This document shows positions 16,235-25,274 of a stretch of 64,000 nucleotides of DNA, in pieces. How positions within the stretch are numbered: position 1 is the first letter of the stretch; each line of letters begins with the position of its first letter. The notes beneath the pieces were generated by a model. The model made no database searches. It was not told the DNA's origin and was given only the letters and a program-made list of their open reading frames with translations. The position numbers were made by a program, and so were the translations under genes. The DNA comes from Desulforapulum autotrophicum HRM2. Lineage in GTDB: Bacteria; Desulfobacterota; Desulfobacteria; Desulfobacterales; Desulfobacteraceae. The DNA lies in the NCBI RefSeq assembly GCF_000020365.1, contig NC_012108.1, positions 3,720,001-3,784,000 on the forward strand, written 5' to 3'.

Positions 16235-18496
16235 CTATAAATCCAGGCGATCGATCAGAACCTGACGAGGTTTCACCCCGTCTGATTGGCCGACAATCCC
16301 TTTTTTCTCCATGAGATCGATGATTCTTGCCGCCCTGTTATAACCGACTCTGAGGGCCCTTTGAACGCTTGAAATGGATGCCTGCCTTGTGGTAAAAACA
16401 TACTCCAGGGCAGCCTGGTATTTTTCATCATAATCATCATCACCCATGTTAACGGTATCCATGGCCGAATCTTCTTCCCGTTCTGTGACCACGTCCATTA
16501 CATACCGGGGTTTACCCTGGGCTTTTAAAAAATTGGTTATGGTAACAAGCTCTTCTTCCGAAAGGTAGGTCCCATGGACCCTGCTGAGACGTGCAGTACC
16601 AGGGGGAACAAAAAGCATATCCCCCCTGCCCAGAAGGGTTTCAGCGCCATTGGCGTCAATGATGGTTCTGGAATCGGTTTTAGACGAGACCTGAAACGAT
16701 ATCCGTGTGGGAAAATTGGCCTTTATGATCCCGGTCAGCACATCAACCGAAGGACGCTGGGTGGCAAGGATCAGATGAATGCCGGCAGCCCTAGCCATCT
16801 GGGCAATACGGGTCAATGAGAATTCAATGTCCTTGCTTGCGGTCATCATCAGGTCTGCAAGCTCATCAATAATGATGACAATATATGAAAACACCTCAAA
16901 GGTATCATCGTCATCATATTCAGACAAATCTGCTGTCTTTATTTTCTGATTGTACTGCTCAATATTTCTCACCTGGAGTTTGGCAAGCATCTCATACCTA
17001 AACTCCATTTCCCTTACCACCCACTGCAGAGCCGTGTTTGCCTTTTTCATATCAGTGATAACAGGCGTTATCAGGTGGGGAATATCATTGAACAAAGAAA
17101 GTTCAATGCGCTTGGGATCAATCATGATAAACTTAACTTCATCGGGTGATGATTTATAGAGAATACTTGTGATCATGGCGTTGAGCCCAACACTTTTACC
17201 TGTGCCCGTGGCCCCTGCGATCAGAAGATGGGGCATTTTTTCAAGTCCCACAACAACTGGATTGCCAACAATATCCTTACCCAGGCAGATGGGGATTTTA
17301 GAATCATTGTTTTTAAACTCATCTGAGCCAACAATGTCAATAAAGGGAACAATACTCATTTTTGCATTGGGTATTTCAACCCCGATAACATCCTTGCCGG
17401 GAATTGGGGCAACAATGCGAATACTCAGGGCACTCAGGGCAAGGGCCAGATCATCTGCCAGGTTTACGATCTTACTGATCTTGATTCCCGGAGCAGGCTT
17501 GTATTCAAAGGTGGTGATCACAGGCCCGGGCGACACTTCCATTACCTCACCCTTGATTCCAAAATAACCAAGTTTCTGTTCTAACAGTTCTGCATCCCTT
17601 CGTATGGCCTCATGGTCAACCTCTATCTCCACATCAGAGGTTTTAAGAAAATCCAGACAAGGCAGCTGAAATTCATCACTGCTGGTGGTGACGGACGCCA
17701 TGGCACTTTTAAAATTTCTTCCCGGTGTATTAATCCGCAACTGATAGGAGGGCTCTTGGGACAAGACTATTGCGGATTCGATCAAAGATTCGGGTTCAGG
17801 TTCGGGTTTGGGTTCAGGTTCAGGCCCTGTGACTGGTTCTTCCAACGGCTCTGACCCTGGCGCCAAGACCGGTTCTTCCAATGTGGCTGGCGTTGTTTCA
17901 ATTTTTGTTTTTTCCAATGGCCCGGGCTCTGACTGTTCCACCGGGATTTCCACCAACGCTGGCTCTGGGTCCATTGCCTGGGTTAGGCTTTGCTCGGATT
18001 GTTTTTCCATGGACGGCTGTTGCTGAAAGTCTTCTTGTGCGGGCGCCGGATCTGGTAACGTTTCTGCCATATCTTCTATTTTCCGGGAAAATGAAAGACT
18101 TTCAGTAATCCGCTTTAAATCCTCTGAAATAACATCCCTGAGGGATATTTTTTTCTTTTCCAGTATCTGCTTGTAGGTTTCACCCGACTTGCGCTGGTCC
18201 AGATAAAGCGCCTTTGTCTGTTCATGTTCTTTCACAAGGGCATTATATCTGTTCTCAAGTTGAACATACCTATCGGATAGATTCAACTTGGACATGAGCA
18301 GCGCTGCATATGGACTTACCGTTTCTCTGCCACCCAGGAATTTTTTTTCAACTTTTTCCATTTCATTGACCATCAGGTCTGCAATACGTTGCGCATTGGC
18401 CAATCCCATTTCATCATCTATTTTAAACTTGTATTCACCACATTCCGTTTTGATGATCAGGAGATCTTCATCGATACTGTATTTAAACTTTTTCAC
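16235..18496 (-). CDS. ftsK: FtsK/SpoIIIE DNA translocase with ZapA-like N-terminus and no membrane anchor
   Basis: A 753-residue DNA motor for chromosome segregation. The C-terminal motor is complete: alpha domain (about 285-400), Walker A GATGTGKS at 428-435, MIDPKRIELSLFNDIPHL, the Walker B stretch IVIIIDELADLMM, ATQRPSVDVLTG, and a gamma domain that recognises KOPS-type sequences (about 685-750). The usual four N-terminal transmembrane helices are absent. In their place residues 1-100 are charged and helical and resemble the Z-ring protein ZapA (AQRIADLMVNEMEKV, YAALLMSKLNLSDRYVQLE). A Pro/Glu-rich linker (about 145-250, EPEPEPKPEPEPE) joins the halves. Followed by the Smr gene at 7 bases. 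Motor assignment is firm; the ZapA resemblance is by eye. Confidence 0.93.
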   Translation of the reverse strand: MKKFKYSIDEDLLIIKTECGEYKFKIDDEMGLANAQRIADLMVNEMEKVEKKFLGGRETVSPYAALLMSKLNLSDRYVQLENRYNALVKEHEQTKALYLDQRKSGETYKQILEKKKISLRDVISEDLKRITESLSFSRKIEDMAETLPDPAPAQEDFQQQPSMEKQSEQSLTQAMDPEPALVEIPVEQSEPGPLEKTKIETTPATLEEPVLAPGSEPLEEPVTGPEPEPKPEPEPESLIESAIVLSQEPSYQLRINTPGRNFKSAMASVTTSSDEFQLPCLDFLKTSDVEIEVDHEAIRRDAELLEQKLGYFGIKGEVMEVSPGPVITTFEYKPAPGIKISKIVNLADDLALALSALSIRIVAPIPGKDVIGVEIPNAKMSIVPFIDIVGSDEFKNNDSKIPICLGKDIVGNPVVVGLEKMPHLLIAGATGTGKSVGLNAMITSILYKSSPDEVKFIMIDPKRIELSLFNDIPHLITPVITDMKKANTALQWVVREMEFRYEMLAKLQVRNIEQYNQKIKTADLSEYDDDDTFEVFSYIVIIIDELADLMMTASKDIEFSLTRIAQMARAAGIHLILATQRPSVDVLTGIIKANFPTRISFQVSSKTDSRTIIDANGAETLLGRGDMLFVPPGTARLSRVHGTYLSEEELVTITNFLKAQGKPRYVMDVVTEREEDSAMDTVNMGDDDYDEKYQAALEYVFTTRQASISSVQRALRVGYNRAARIIDLMEKKGIVGQSDGVKPRQVLIDRLDL

Positions 18497-18835
18497 ACGA
18501 CCAACTCTTTTATGTTAGGGGTAAGACAAGCCAGAACATTAAATTAAGCTTTCTTCTATAGCACAATTAAAAAAGAGATGCCACTGCCACAAGGGAACAC
18601 CCCCGTGCCATTCAACAATAAATAGGGCAGAATCTATTTCTGTCCAAGGGTTCAGAACTGTTTCACGCAAACAACGTCAGCCCCATTCAGGATTTTAAAC
18701 TGCCTTTCCCATTCACACCAGAGCCCGCCCCCTTGTTTTATCTACTTTTATCTGACAGGGGACATTTTACCCGACAACGTCCCTTTTTTCAAGCAGATAG
18801 CCCCTCCTGATTGACTTTAAACATTCATACTGATA
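18497..18835. other. 339-bp divergent intergenic region
   Basis: AT-rich sequence between the divergent ftsK and RNase genes. It must hold both promoters, but no convincing -35/-10 pair stood out. A terminator-like hairpin lies at 18758-18789. No coding region, tRNA or repeat was seen. Confidence 0.5.
18758..18789 (+). terminator. Terminator-like hairpin in the leader of the RNase gene
   Basis: GGGAC-A-TT pairs with AA-C-GTCCC around a short loop and is followed at once by six T. It lies about 47 bases before the RNase ATG with no gene ending upstream on this strand, so it may act as an attenuator or end an unseen short transcript. Confidence 0.45.
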
Positions 18836-20827
18836 ATGTACTCTGCTATGAATATAGGAAGCATTGTAGAATACATAGACCAGCAACGGATGATTTGCGC
18901 AGTTGTGTTACAGATCAAACAAAACAGGTTGCGCCTGCTCACCGAAAATAACCGTGAGGTAAACCTTTCAGCAAGCCGGCTGACCCATGTGTCTGAAGAG
19001 CCCCTTGATATGGCAGGCACCAGGGATTTTACCATCAAAGCGCTCAAGCGCACGGCACTGGCAAGGGAGGATCTTGCCGCAACCATCCAGGTCAAAGAGA
19101 TGTGGGAACTTCTCCATGATGAGCAAGAAGAGATAGACGTTGCCACCATGACCAGTTTCTGCTTTGATCCGCCTTTAACCAGCGACCACAGGTCTGCCGT
19201 GGTAAGGGCCTTTTTCAACGACAGGCTCTATTTCAAGTTTGGCAAGGACGGATTTACGCCCTTTACCGAACAGCAGGTTGAAAGTTCACTCAGGCAACTT
19301 CGGGAGGCCGAAGCCCTGGAACGGCTGATTGAACAAGGCGGAACATGGCTAAAACAGGTTCTCAACAATCAGACGGTCAACAACCAGGAGATTGATCCCG
19401 GCATTCTTGATATTCTCAAGGCATATTATGTCTTTGAGAAAGAAAGTAAAGACGCCCACACGGCCAGGGCCATCCTGGCAAAGGCAGGGGCGGATTCAAC
19501 GGATCAGATCTTTTCGGCCCTCGTACGAACGGGCATCTGGAACAAAGACGAGAACACCGACCTCATCCGCCTGGATATTCCCACAAATTTTCCTGACTCG
19601 GTGATGACCAAGACACAAACCATCATCGACGCAACCCTTGATCCCACAGCCGACCCGTTAAGATGCGATCTGACCAACCTTCCCATCATCACCATTGACG
19701 GTCAGTCTACCCTGGACTATGACGACGCCATCAGCCTTGAAAAAAAGGATGACGGCTACATCATCGGTATCCACATCATTGATGTGGCTTTTTTCATCAA
19801 GGACGACGATCCCATTGACCTGGATGCCAGGACAAGGGGCAGTTCCATCTACATGCCCGACGACAAGATCTCCATGCTTCCGCCGAGTCTTTCGGAAAAC
19901 CTGTGCAGCCTCAAAGAGGGTGAGATCCGGCCGGGCATTTCAACCCTTGTCCACCTGAACCGTTTTTTTGAGATCACCGACTACCAGATCGTTACAAGCG
20001 TCATCAAGGTCCACAAACAGATGACCTACAGCGAAGCCAACATGCTCAACGGTGAGGATGAGCCCATCACGACCCTGTACAAGGCCGCCACCGTGCTCAG
20101 GGAAAAACGGCTCAAGGCGGGCGGTGTCCAGATCACCCTGCCGGAGGTAAACATCTGGATCGAAGACAACGGCGAAATCGGGATCTCCCGGGTTGACCGG
20201 GAAAACCCTGCACGCATGCTGATATCTGAAATGATGATCCTTGCCAACACCCTCATGGCCGATTTTCTGTCAACCCGCAAAGTTCCCGCCGTATTCAGAT
20301 CCCAGCCCGACCCGAAGAAACGGCTTTTCCAAGGCATCGAAACCTCGTTGTTTCCCAACTGCATGCAGCGAAAACAGCTGAGCCGAGCCATCATTGGCAC
20401 CAAACCCGAGAACCACTCAGGACTTGGTGTGAAAGCCTATGTCACGGCCACCTCCCCCATCCGACGGTACTACGACCTTCTCACCCAGCGACAGATCCGG
20501 AGCACCCTGGGGTATGAACCCGCATACACAAAGGAAGCGCTTGACGCCATTCTCCAGGTTGTCAAGGAGCCTGTCACCAACACGGGAAAAATCCAGTTCC
20601 AGCGACGCAGGTACTGGCTGCTCAGATATCTTGAAACCATGAAGGGGTCAACCTGTGAGGCGATTGTTCTGGATGCGCGAAGGGACTTTTACATGGTGAT
20701 GCTCAAGGATTACATGCTTGAATGGAGAATTTCCTCATCCGGTCTCAACCTCAAGCCAGGGGACCTGATCAACGTCACCATCCAGCACGCAGATGCCAGA
20801 AGGGATCAGCTGTCTCTATTCGTTTAA
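18836..20827 (+). CDS. RNase II/RNase R family exoribonuclease
   Basis: A 3'-5' exoribonuclease of 663 residues. An N-terminal region (1-260) of small beta and helical parts is followed by the RNB catalytic domain: ITIDGQSTLDYDDAISLE supplies the metal-binding aspartates, then IGIHIIDVAFFI, TRGSSIYMPDDKISMLPPSLSENLCSL is the signature stretch, and ATSPIRRYYDLLTQRQI lies near the end. A short C-terminal OB/S1-like part ends the protein. The cold-shock N-terminal domains of E. coli RNase R are not evident, so it is closer to the RNase II-like group. Start may be 18836 or the ATG at 18848; neither has a clear ribosome site. Confidence 0.9.
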   Translation: MYSAMNIGSIVEYIDQQRMICAVVLQIKQNRLRLLTENNREVNLSASRLTHVSEEPLDMAGTRDFTIKALKRTALAREDLAATIQVKEMWELLHDEQEEIDVATMTSFCFDPPLTSDHRSAVVRAFFNDRLYFKFGKDGFTPFTEQQVESSLRQLREAEALERLIEQGGTWLKQVLNNQTVNNQEIDPGILDILKAYYVFEKESKDAHTARAILAKAGADSTDQIFSALVRTGIWNKDENTDLIRLDIPTNFPDSVMTKTQTIIDATLDPTADPLRCDLTNLPIITIDGQSTLDYDDAISLEKKDDGYIIGIHIIDVAFFIKDDDPIDLDARTRGSSIYMPDDKISMLPPSLSENLCSLKEGEIRPGISTLVHLNRFFEITDYQIVTSVIKVHKQMTYSEANMLNGEDEPITTLYKAATVLREKRLKAGGVQITLPEVNIWIEDNGEIGISRVDRENPARMLISEMMILANTLMADFLSTRKVPAVFRSQPDPKKRLFQGIETSLFPNCMQRKQLSRAIIGTKPENHSGLGVKAYVTATSPIRRYYDLLTQRQIRSTLGYEPAYTKEALDAILQVVKEPVTNTGKIQFQRRRYWLLRYLETMKGSTCEAIVLDARRDFYMVMLKDYMLEWRISSSGLNLKPGDLINVTIQHADARRDQLSLFV

Positions 20828-20839
20828 ATTCGGTCATTA

Positions 20840-20868
20840 GGGGACGTTTCTTCAACGCCCCCCTTTGG
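20840..20868 (+). terminator. Terminator after the RNase gene
   Basis: GGGG-CGTT pairs with AACG-CCCC (20840-20861, one bulged base on each arm) and is followed by a T-rich stretch, 13 bases after the stop codon and overlapping the end of the convergent purH2 gene region. Confidence 0.55.
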
Positions 20869-20870
20869 TT

Positions 20871-22121
20871 TTAATGCTTGAAACTTCTCTGTCCAGTGTA
20901 GACCATGGTGGCATCGTTCTCGTTGCACGCCTCAATGGACTCATAGTCATTTTGGGAACCGCCGGGCTGGATTACGCTCTTGATTCCCTGTTCAAGCCCC
21001 ACATCAATTCCATCCCTGAACGGGAAGAAAGCGTCGCTCACCATGGTGGACCCGATCAGCCCGCCCTTGACCGCCTTGACCGCGGCTTCTATCTCGGCCC
21101 GCTTGTCCGCATCTTTCAGAGTATTGAACGGCGTTTGATGCCGCTCAAAGCTGTAGCGGTCCATGAGCTTCCGGTAGGCCTTGTCAACGGCTATCTCGGC
21201 AACACCCACCCTGTCTTGTTCACCGGTTCCAATACCCACGGTAACATTGTCCTTGACGTAAATCACGGAATTTGAGGTAACCCCGGATTCCACAAGCCAG
21301 CCAAAGAGCATGTCGCTGTACTCTTTATCCGTGGGTTTACGGTTTACCGTGTAGGTTTTATCCTTGTAAACCGTGGAGGCAAGGGTCAGAGCCTCTTTGG
21401 TGAGGGAGGTGGGCGCAAACGACCACTGGGCCACAAGCCCGCCGTCCATGAGGCTCTTGAAATCAAGAACCCGCTGGCCGATATAGGTTTTGAGTTTGTC
21501 CATGGCATTGATGCGGATGAGGCGAAGATTTTTTCTCTGGCCAAGGATCTCAAGCACGCCTTCCTCAAAGTCCGGCGCCACCACCACCTCGGCATACTGG
21601 TTGGCAATGGCCTCAGCCGTAATCTTGTCAACGGGCCGGTTAAGGGCGATGCACCCACCAAAGGCTGCAACCCTGTCTGCCATATACGCCTTTGAATAAG
21701 CCTGTTCCAGTGTCGCAGCCCGGGCAACGCCACAGGGATTGTTGTGCTTTACAATAACGGCACAGGGCATGTCTGAAAAATAGCGCAAAATGTTCAGGGC
21801 ATTGTCCGCATCCGTAAGGTTGGTCTTACCGGGATGCTTGCCTGACTGGAGAAGCTCAAGGTCAGACACCAGGTAACGGCCCGGCTTTATGGTCTCAACA
21901 TCGCCCAGAACAAGGTTGCCGTTAGCAAGGCGGTAAAGGGCCGCCTCCTGACCGGGGTTTTCACCGTACCTCAACCCCTTTTGAACGCCGTCAATGGTCC
22001 AGGCCACTTTTTCATAGACCAGGGTCTGGCGTTTACCCTTATCCACAAAGCTGATCTCCATGGTCGGGGTAAAATGATCGTCCATTACTGTTTTGTACAT
22101 TTTTTTTAAATCTTCAACCAT
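20871..22121 (-). CDS. purH: AICAR transformylase (C-terminal part of split PurH)
   Basis: A 416-residue protein corresponding to the AICAR formyltransferase domain, the ninth step of purine synthesis (10-formyl-THF dependent). Family marks: LRYGENPGQEAALYR, VSDLELLQSGKHPGKTNL, IVKHNNPCGVA (the Lys-His of the active site) and the C-terminal GGLIGSTMVSDAFFPFRDG, SVIQPGGSQND. About 50 residues precede the LRYGENP motif. It starts 3 bases after the TAA of the cyclohydrolase gene and in the same reading frame, so it is one bifunctional PurH separated by a single stop, or a truly split pair. A ribosome site is weak: GGAG lies about 11 bases upstream of the ATG. Confidence 0.92.
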   Translation of the reverse strand: MVEDLKKMYKTVMDDHFTPTMEISFVDKGKRQTLVYEKVAWTIDGVQKGLRYGENPGQEAALYRLANGNLVLGDVETIKPGRYLVSDLELLQSGKHPGKTNLTDADNALNILRYFSDMPCAVIVKHNNPCGVARAATLEQAYSKAYMADRVAAFGGCIALNRPVDKITAEAIANQYAEVVVAPDFEEGVLEILGQRKNLRLIRINAMDKLKTYIGQRVLDFKSLMDGGLVAQWSFAPTSLTKEALTLASTVYKDKTYTVNRKPTDKEYSDMLFGWLVESGVTSNSVIYVKDNVTVGIGTGEQDRVGVAEIAVDKAYRKLMDRYSFERHQTPFNTLKDADKRAEIEAAVKAVKGGLIGSTMVSDAFFPFRDGIDVGLEQGIKSVIQPGGSQNDYESIEACNENDATMVYTGQRSFKH

Positions 22122-22124
22122 GGG

Positions 22125-22808
22125 TTACGCTCCTTTTGGGTAGCAGGCCTTGACCGCATCCATGGTCAGGGTATCCAGATAGCCTGAAATGGTGGCGTCA
22201 TACTCGGCCGTGTGTTTAAAGGCTTTCTTTGCAAGCTCGAACCGGTCCCCAAGGGAAAGGCAGCCGTTGTTTGCCCCAAGGCGCTCTATGATACCGCCAT
22301 AGGATTCAGGATCAACCACGGACGCCACCCGGATAAAATTTTTGGCTGAGGCCCGGATCATGGTGGGTCCGCCGATATCAATGTTGCCCCGGGCGTTCTC
22401 ACAGGTAACCCCGGCCGTTGCAATGGTCTGCTTGAACGGATAGAGGTTGGCCACAACCATGTCAATAGCCATGGATGAGGTCCGTTTTAAATCCGCCTGG
22501 TGGGCATCATTGTAAGTTTCCGTAAGAAGCCCGAGATAGATCCTGAAGTCAAGGGTTTTTACAAGCCCCCCCTGGGTTTCAGGCTGACCGGTATAATCGG
22601 CCACCTGGGTAAGCCGGCCCTCGGCTTTCTGCCCGAGGATCTCCTGGATCCTGGAAAAGGTCCCCCCTGTGGAGAGTATCCGGACTTTTGGATTGGCTGC
22701 AACCAGGGCCGGGATTAACAGTTCAAGTCCCTGCTTGTCCGAGACGCTCACAAGCACCGTGTTGATGGGGATCAAATCATCAATTTTATCTACAACATTC
22801 TTTCCCAT
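22125..22808 (-). CDS. purH: IMP cyclohydrolase (N-terminal part of split PurH)
   Basis: A 227-residue MGS-fold protein matching the IMP cyclohydrolase domain, which closes the purine ring in the last step to IMP. Motifs: VLVSVSDKQGLELL, RILSTGGTFSRIQE, VVANLYPFKQTI, ENARGNIDIGGPTMIRASAKN and the end AFKHTAEYDATISGYL. In most bacteria this is joined to AICAR transformylase; here a TAA at 22125-22127 separates them in frame. The TAA lies about 27 residues past the AFxHTAxYD motif, in the linker, so both halves have all their domains and are probably active. Confidence 0.92.
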   Translation of the reverse strand: MGKNVVDKIDDLIPINTVLVSVSDKQGLELLIPALVAANPKVRILSTGGTFSRIQEILGQKAEGRLTQVADYTGQPETQGGLVKTLDFRIYLGLLTETYNDAHQADLKRTSSMAIDMVVANLYPFKQTIATAGVTCENARGNIDIGGPTMIRASAKNFIRVASVVDPESYGGIIERLGANNGCLSLGDRFELAKKAFKHTAEYDATISGYLDTLTMDAVKACYPKGA

Positions 22809-23183
22809 AATTTTTCCTGTGGAGTTCGTTTTTATAAAAAATCATACTGAATCAAGAAATCGACCATTCACACGGCCGTTGGTAATGAATGTTAATATAA
22901 AAATACCGGTTTTAAGTCAAGACTCAATAGGAAGACCACCCACAAGTCAAACGGATTGATATCGAAATATTTTTTTAACTTTGGTTGACAAAGGGGAACG
23001 GCCCATCCTATATATATTCTGGGTCAGACAAAAAGACCAGGCAGAATCCCCTCCCGAAATGGCGTTGATATCATAATAACAAAGAGCCCGATTTTCGCTT
23101 CCCAAGAGCCCGATCCTCAAATTCAGACAAATTCCATACAAGATTTGACCCCTAACGCAATTTCTAACAACGGAGGCAAAAAA
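22809..23183. other. 375-bp intergenic region
   Basis: Sits between the divergent purH gene pair and a small hypothetical gene. It contains AT-rich sequence at 22880-22910 and a short direct repeat AAGAGCCCGAT (about 23082 and 23104). No RNA gene, purine riboswitch or ORF could be recognised with confidence. Confidence 0.4.
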
Positions 23184-23489
23184 ATGATCTTTATGGGTAC
23201 GTTTACGATGCCGGGAAACAAAACCGAAGATTGGAAGAAATGCAGTATTGAAATGGCTTCCCATCCCCTTCCAGACTGCCTGAAAAAATGGCATGCTTTC
23301 TCATGCTCCGATGGGAACGGCTGCTTTAAAGGCTATAACATCATATATGCACAACCTGGAAAAGCAGATGAGGCTCTCATGGAAATAAACCGCCTCATGC
23401 TTCCATTCTGCCGGATTAAACGAACCACATGGAAACTTGAACCCTTGATGAGCGCCGCAGATGTTTTTAAAACATTGGATAAAACCTAA
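23184..23489 (+). CDS. Hypothetical protein, about 101 residues
   Basis: Begins MIFMGTFTMPGNKTEDWKKC with GGAGG seven to eight bases before the ATG, which favours this start over an in-frame ATG at 23145. A compact soluble protein with four cysteines (C14..., SCSDGNGCFKGYN, LPFC), suggesting metal binding or disulfides, and a ferredoxin-like alpha/beta look (YAQPGKADEALMEINRL). No family identified. It stands alone, convergent with an uncertain minus-strand ORF. Confidence 0.6.
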   Translation: MIFMGTFTMPGNKTEDWKKCSIEMASHPLPDCLKKWHAFSCSDGNGCFKGYNIIYAQPGKADEALMEINRLMLPFCRIKRTTWKLEPLMSAADVFKTLDKT

Positions 23490-23683
23490 AAATTGCAAAC
23501 GGTAGTTGGCTGGATATGGAAGACGCCGGGCATGGGGCTGTAGTCGCAGTCGCCTACCTCAAATGCCCGGCAACCAGCAGATCCGGTCAAATAGAGTTCC
23601 CCCAGGGTTTCTGGTCTTTCGTAAAGTAGAGCAAAGCTGCGAATACCGAATCCCTGCCCTGGGATAGATTTTCTAAAGGTCAT
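23486..23683 (-). CDS. Doubtful small ORF or gene fragment
   Basis: A minus-strand open frame of about 65 residues (MTFRKSIPGQGFGIRSFALL...) with protein-like composition (LTGSAGCRAFEVGDCDYSPM) but no ribosome site and no recognised family. It overlaps the stop codon of the preceding plus-strand gene by four bases. Could be a remnant of a longer gene. Confidence 0.2.
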   Translation of the reverse strand: MTFRKSIPGQGFGIRSFALLYERPETLGELYLTGSAGCRAFEVGDCDYSPMPGVFHIQPTTVCNF

Positions 23684-23784
23684 AAATCGTGAACAGACCA
23701 AGGCTGTTTGACACCCCGGAGAAAACTTGTTAAAACGCCTTAACTTTTCTCAGAATCATTGGACAAAAATCCAGGAGTTGCCCC

Positions 23785-24648
23785 TTGCACCGAACAAAGA
23801 CACTCTCCCTTGCCTATTCAAGCTGTCCCAACGACACCTATATTTTCCATGCCATTGCGGCAAAACGCATTGTAGATCAGACACTTGATTTCACCATCAC
23901 CCTGGCCGATGTGGAGACCTTGAACCAAAAGGCCGGAGCAGGACGTTTTGACGTAACAAAACTGTCGTTTGCAGCCCTTGGCAACCTCAGGAACGACTAT
24001 GCCCTTCTCAGGACAGGTGCAGCCCTGGGCCGGGGATGCGGCCCCCTTGTGGTGGCAAAACCCGGTACAAAGATTAAGCCCGACACCCGGCTCAGGGTTG
24101 CCGTACCCGGATTCGGCACCACGGCCTGTCTGTTATTCCGGTTCTTTCTTGAAAATCAATTTCCGGGAATAACAGCAGAACTGGTGGCCATGCCCTTTGA
24201 GGCCATCATGCCCTCAATCGTCAGGGGAGAGAACGATATAGGTGTGATCATCCACGAGGGCAGGTTTGTCTTCCAGACCCTTGGGCTTGATTGCCTGGCA
24301 GACCTTGGACAATGGTGGGAGACGCAGACCGGACTGCCCATTCCCCTGGGATGCATTGCCATCAAGCGAGACCTTGGACCTGAAATTGCTGCAAGGGTGG
24401 AAGGCCTGATCCGCCAGAGCATTGACCTTGCTGGAAAGAACCCCCAGGCTGGCCGCCAATACATCCGGGAGCACGCCCAGGAGCTTGACGATCAGGTGAT
24501 CAACCAGCACATCAGCCTCTATGTGAACACATTTTCATCCTGTCTGGGTAAAGAGGGAGAGGCTGCCATTGAAGCATTCTTTGAAAAGGGTGAACGCGCC
24601 GGGTTGATAACACCGGCCAGCAAGCCTTTGTTTGCCCATCCAGGCTGA
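23785..24648 (+). CDS. mqnD: 1,4-dihydroxy-6-naphthoate synthase MqnD
   Basis: Converts cyclic dehypoxanthine futalosine to 1,4-dihydroxy-6-naphthoate in the futalosine menaquinone route. The 287-residue protein has the periplasmic-binding-protein fold of MqnA/MqnD and the MqnD signature: LAYSSCPNDTYIFHAI near the start, VTKLSFAALGNL, GRGCGPLVVAK, VPGFGTTACLLFRFFL, and DIGVIIHEGRFVFQ, with the catalytic His in IIHEGRF. TTG start with AGGAG eight bases upstream. It lies apart from the mqnECXA operon at 26.9-31.1 kb. No neighbour in the same transcript is evident. Confidence 0.94.
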   Translation: MHRTKTLSLAYSSCPNDTYIFHAIAAKRIVDQTLDFTITLADVETLNQKAGAGRFDVTKLSFAALGNLRNDYALLRTGAALGRGCGPLVVAKPGTKIKPDTRLRVAVPGFGTTACLLFRFFLENQFPGITAELVAMPFEAIMPSIVRGENDIGVIIHEGRFVFQTLGLDCLADLGQWWETQTGLPIPLGCIAIKRDLGPEIAARVEGLIRQSIDLAGKNPQAGRQYIREHAQELDDQVINQHISLYVNTFSSCLGKEGEAAIEAFFEKGERAGLITPASKPLFAHPG

Positions 24649-24773
24649 AACAATACGACCTATTCCGGTTAATTATCTTAAAATCAGATATGGAATGCGA
24701 GCTGCAAATAGACTCTTAACGCTTTACTTTTTTAAAACCAGGGGCTATACCGGTTTAAAACATAGGAGTTAAG

Positions 24774-25253
24774 ATGAAGCTAATTCCATTTACACCGGAT
24801 GATTATACCCTTTTAGTGGGCTGGATTCCAGACGAAGTGAGCAATCTTCAGTGGAGCGGCGCATTGTACGAGTGGCCCCTGACAACCGAACAAATTAAAC
24901 ACCATGTGCAGTCCAAAAATGTGACTCCATTTCTGGTTGAATCCAAAGGTAAGCAAGTTGGATTTGTTGAGCTTATCAGGGAATCGGACGAAGTTTACCG
25001 ATTATGCCGGGTTTTGATAGCAAATCAGGCGGCCCGGGGCAGCAGGGTCGAAAAAGAACTGCTTCAAATGGCAATTGACCATGCCCAAAGCCAGTTTGGA
25101 GCAAAAAAAATAAAACTGTCCGTGTTTGAACAAAATATTCAAGCCATCAAATGCTACCTTTCCCTGGGGTTTAAGATAACGGCCAGTGAAAAAAAATTTC
25201 ATAAATTTAAAGGCCAGTGGTGGCCCCTTTTGCGCATGGAGATGGCTTTGTAA
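24774..25253 (+). CDS. GNAT family N-acetyltransferase
   Basis: A 159-residue acetyl-CoA-dependent transferase. The fold elements are visible: VGFVELIRESDEVYRLCRVLI (beta 3-4), then the pyrophosphate-loop region NQAARGSRVEKELLQMAIDHA (a loose RxxGxG/A), and KIKLSVFEQNIQAIKCYLSLGFK, which is the typical final GNAT stretch (NxxAxxxYxxxGF). It resembles the RimJ/RimL-type acetyltransferases. The acceptor substrate is unknown. TAGGAG five bases before the ATG supports the start. Confidence 0.82.
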   Translation: MKLIPFTPDDYTLLVGWIPDEVSNLQWSGALYEWPLTTEQIKHHVQSKNVTPFLVESKGKQVGFVELIRESDEVYRLCRVLIANQAARGSRVEKELLQMAIDHAQSQFGAKKIKLSVFEQNIQAIKCYLSLGFKITASEKKFHKFKGQWWPLLRMEMAL

Positions 25254-25274
25254 ATTTCAAGGGCATACATCAAT

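Noticed and set aside
22125-22127. In-frame stop in purH as a possible selenocysteine codon
   Set aside because: The codon is TAA, not TGA, and it lies in the inter-domain linker rather than at a catalytic residue.
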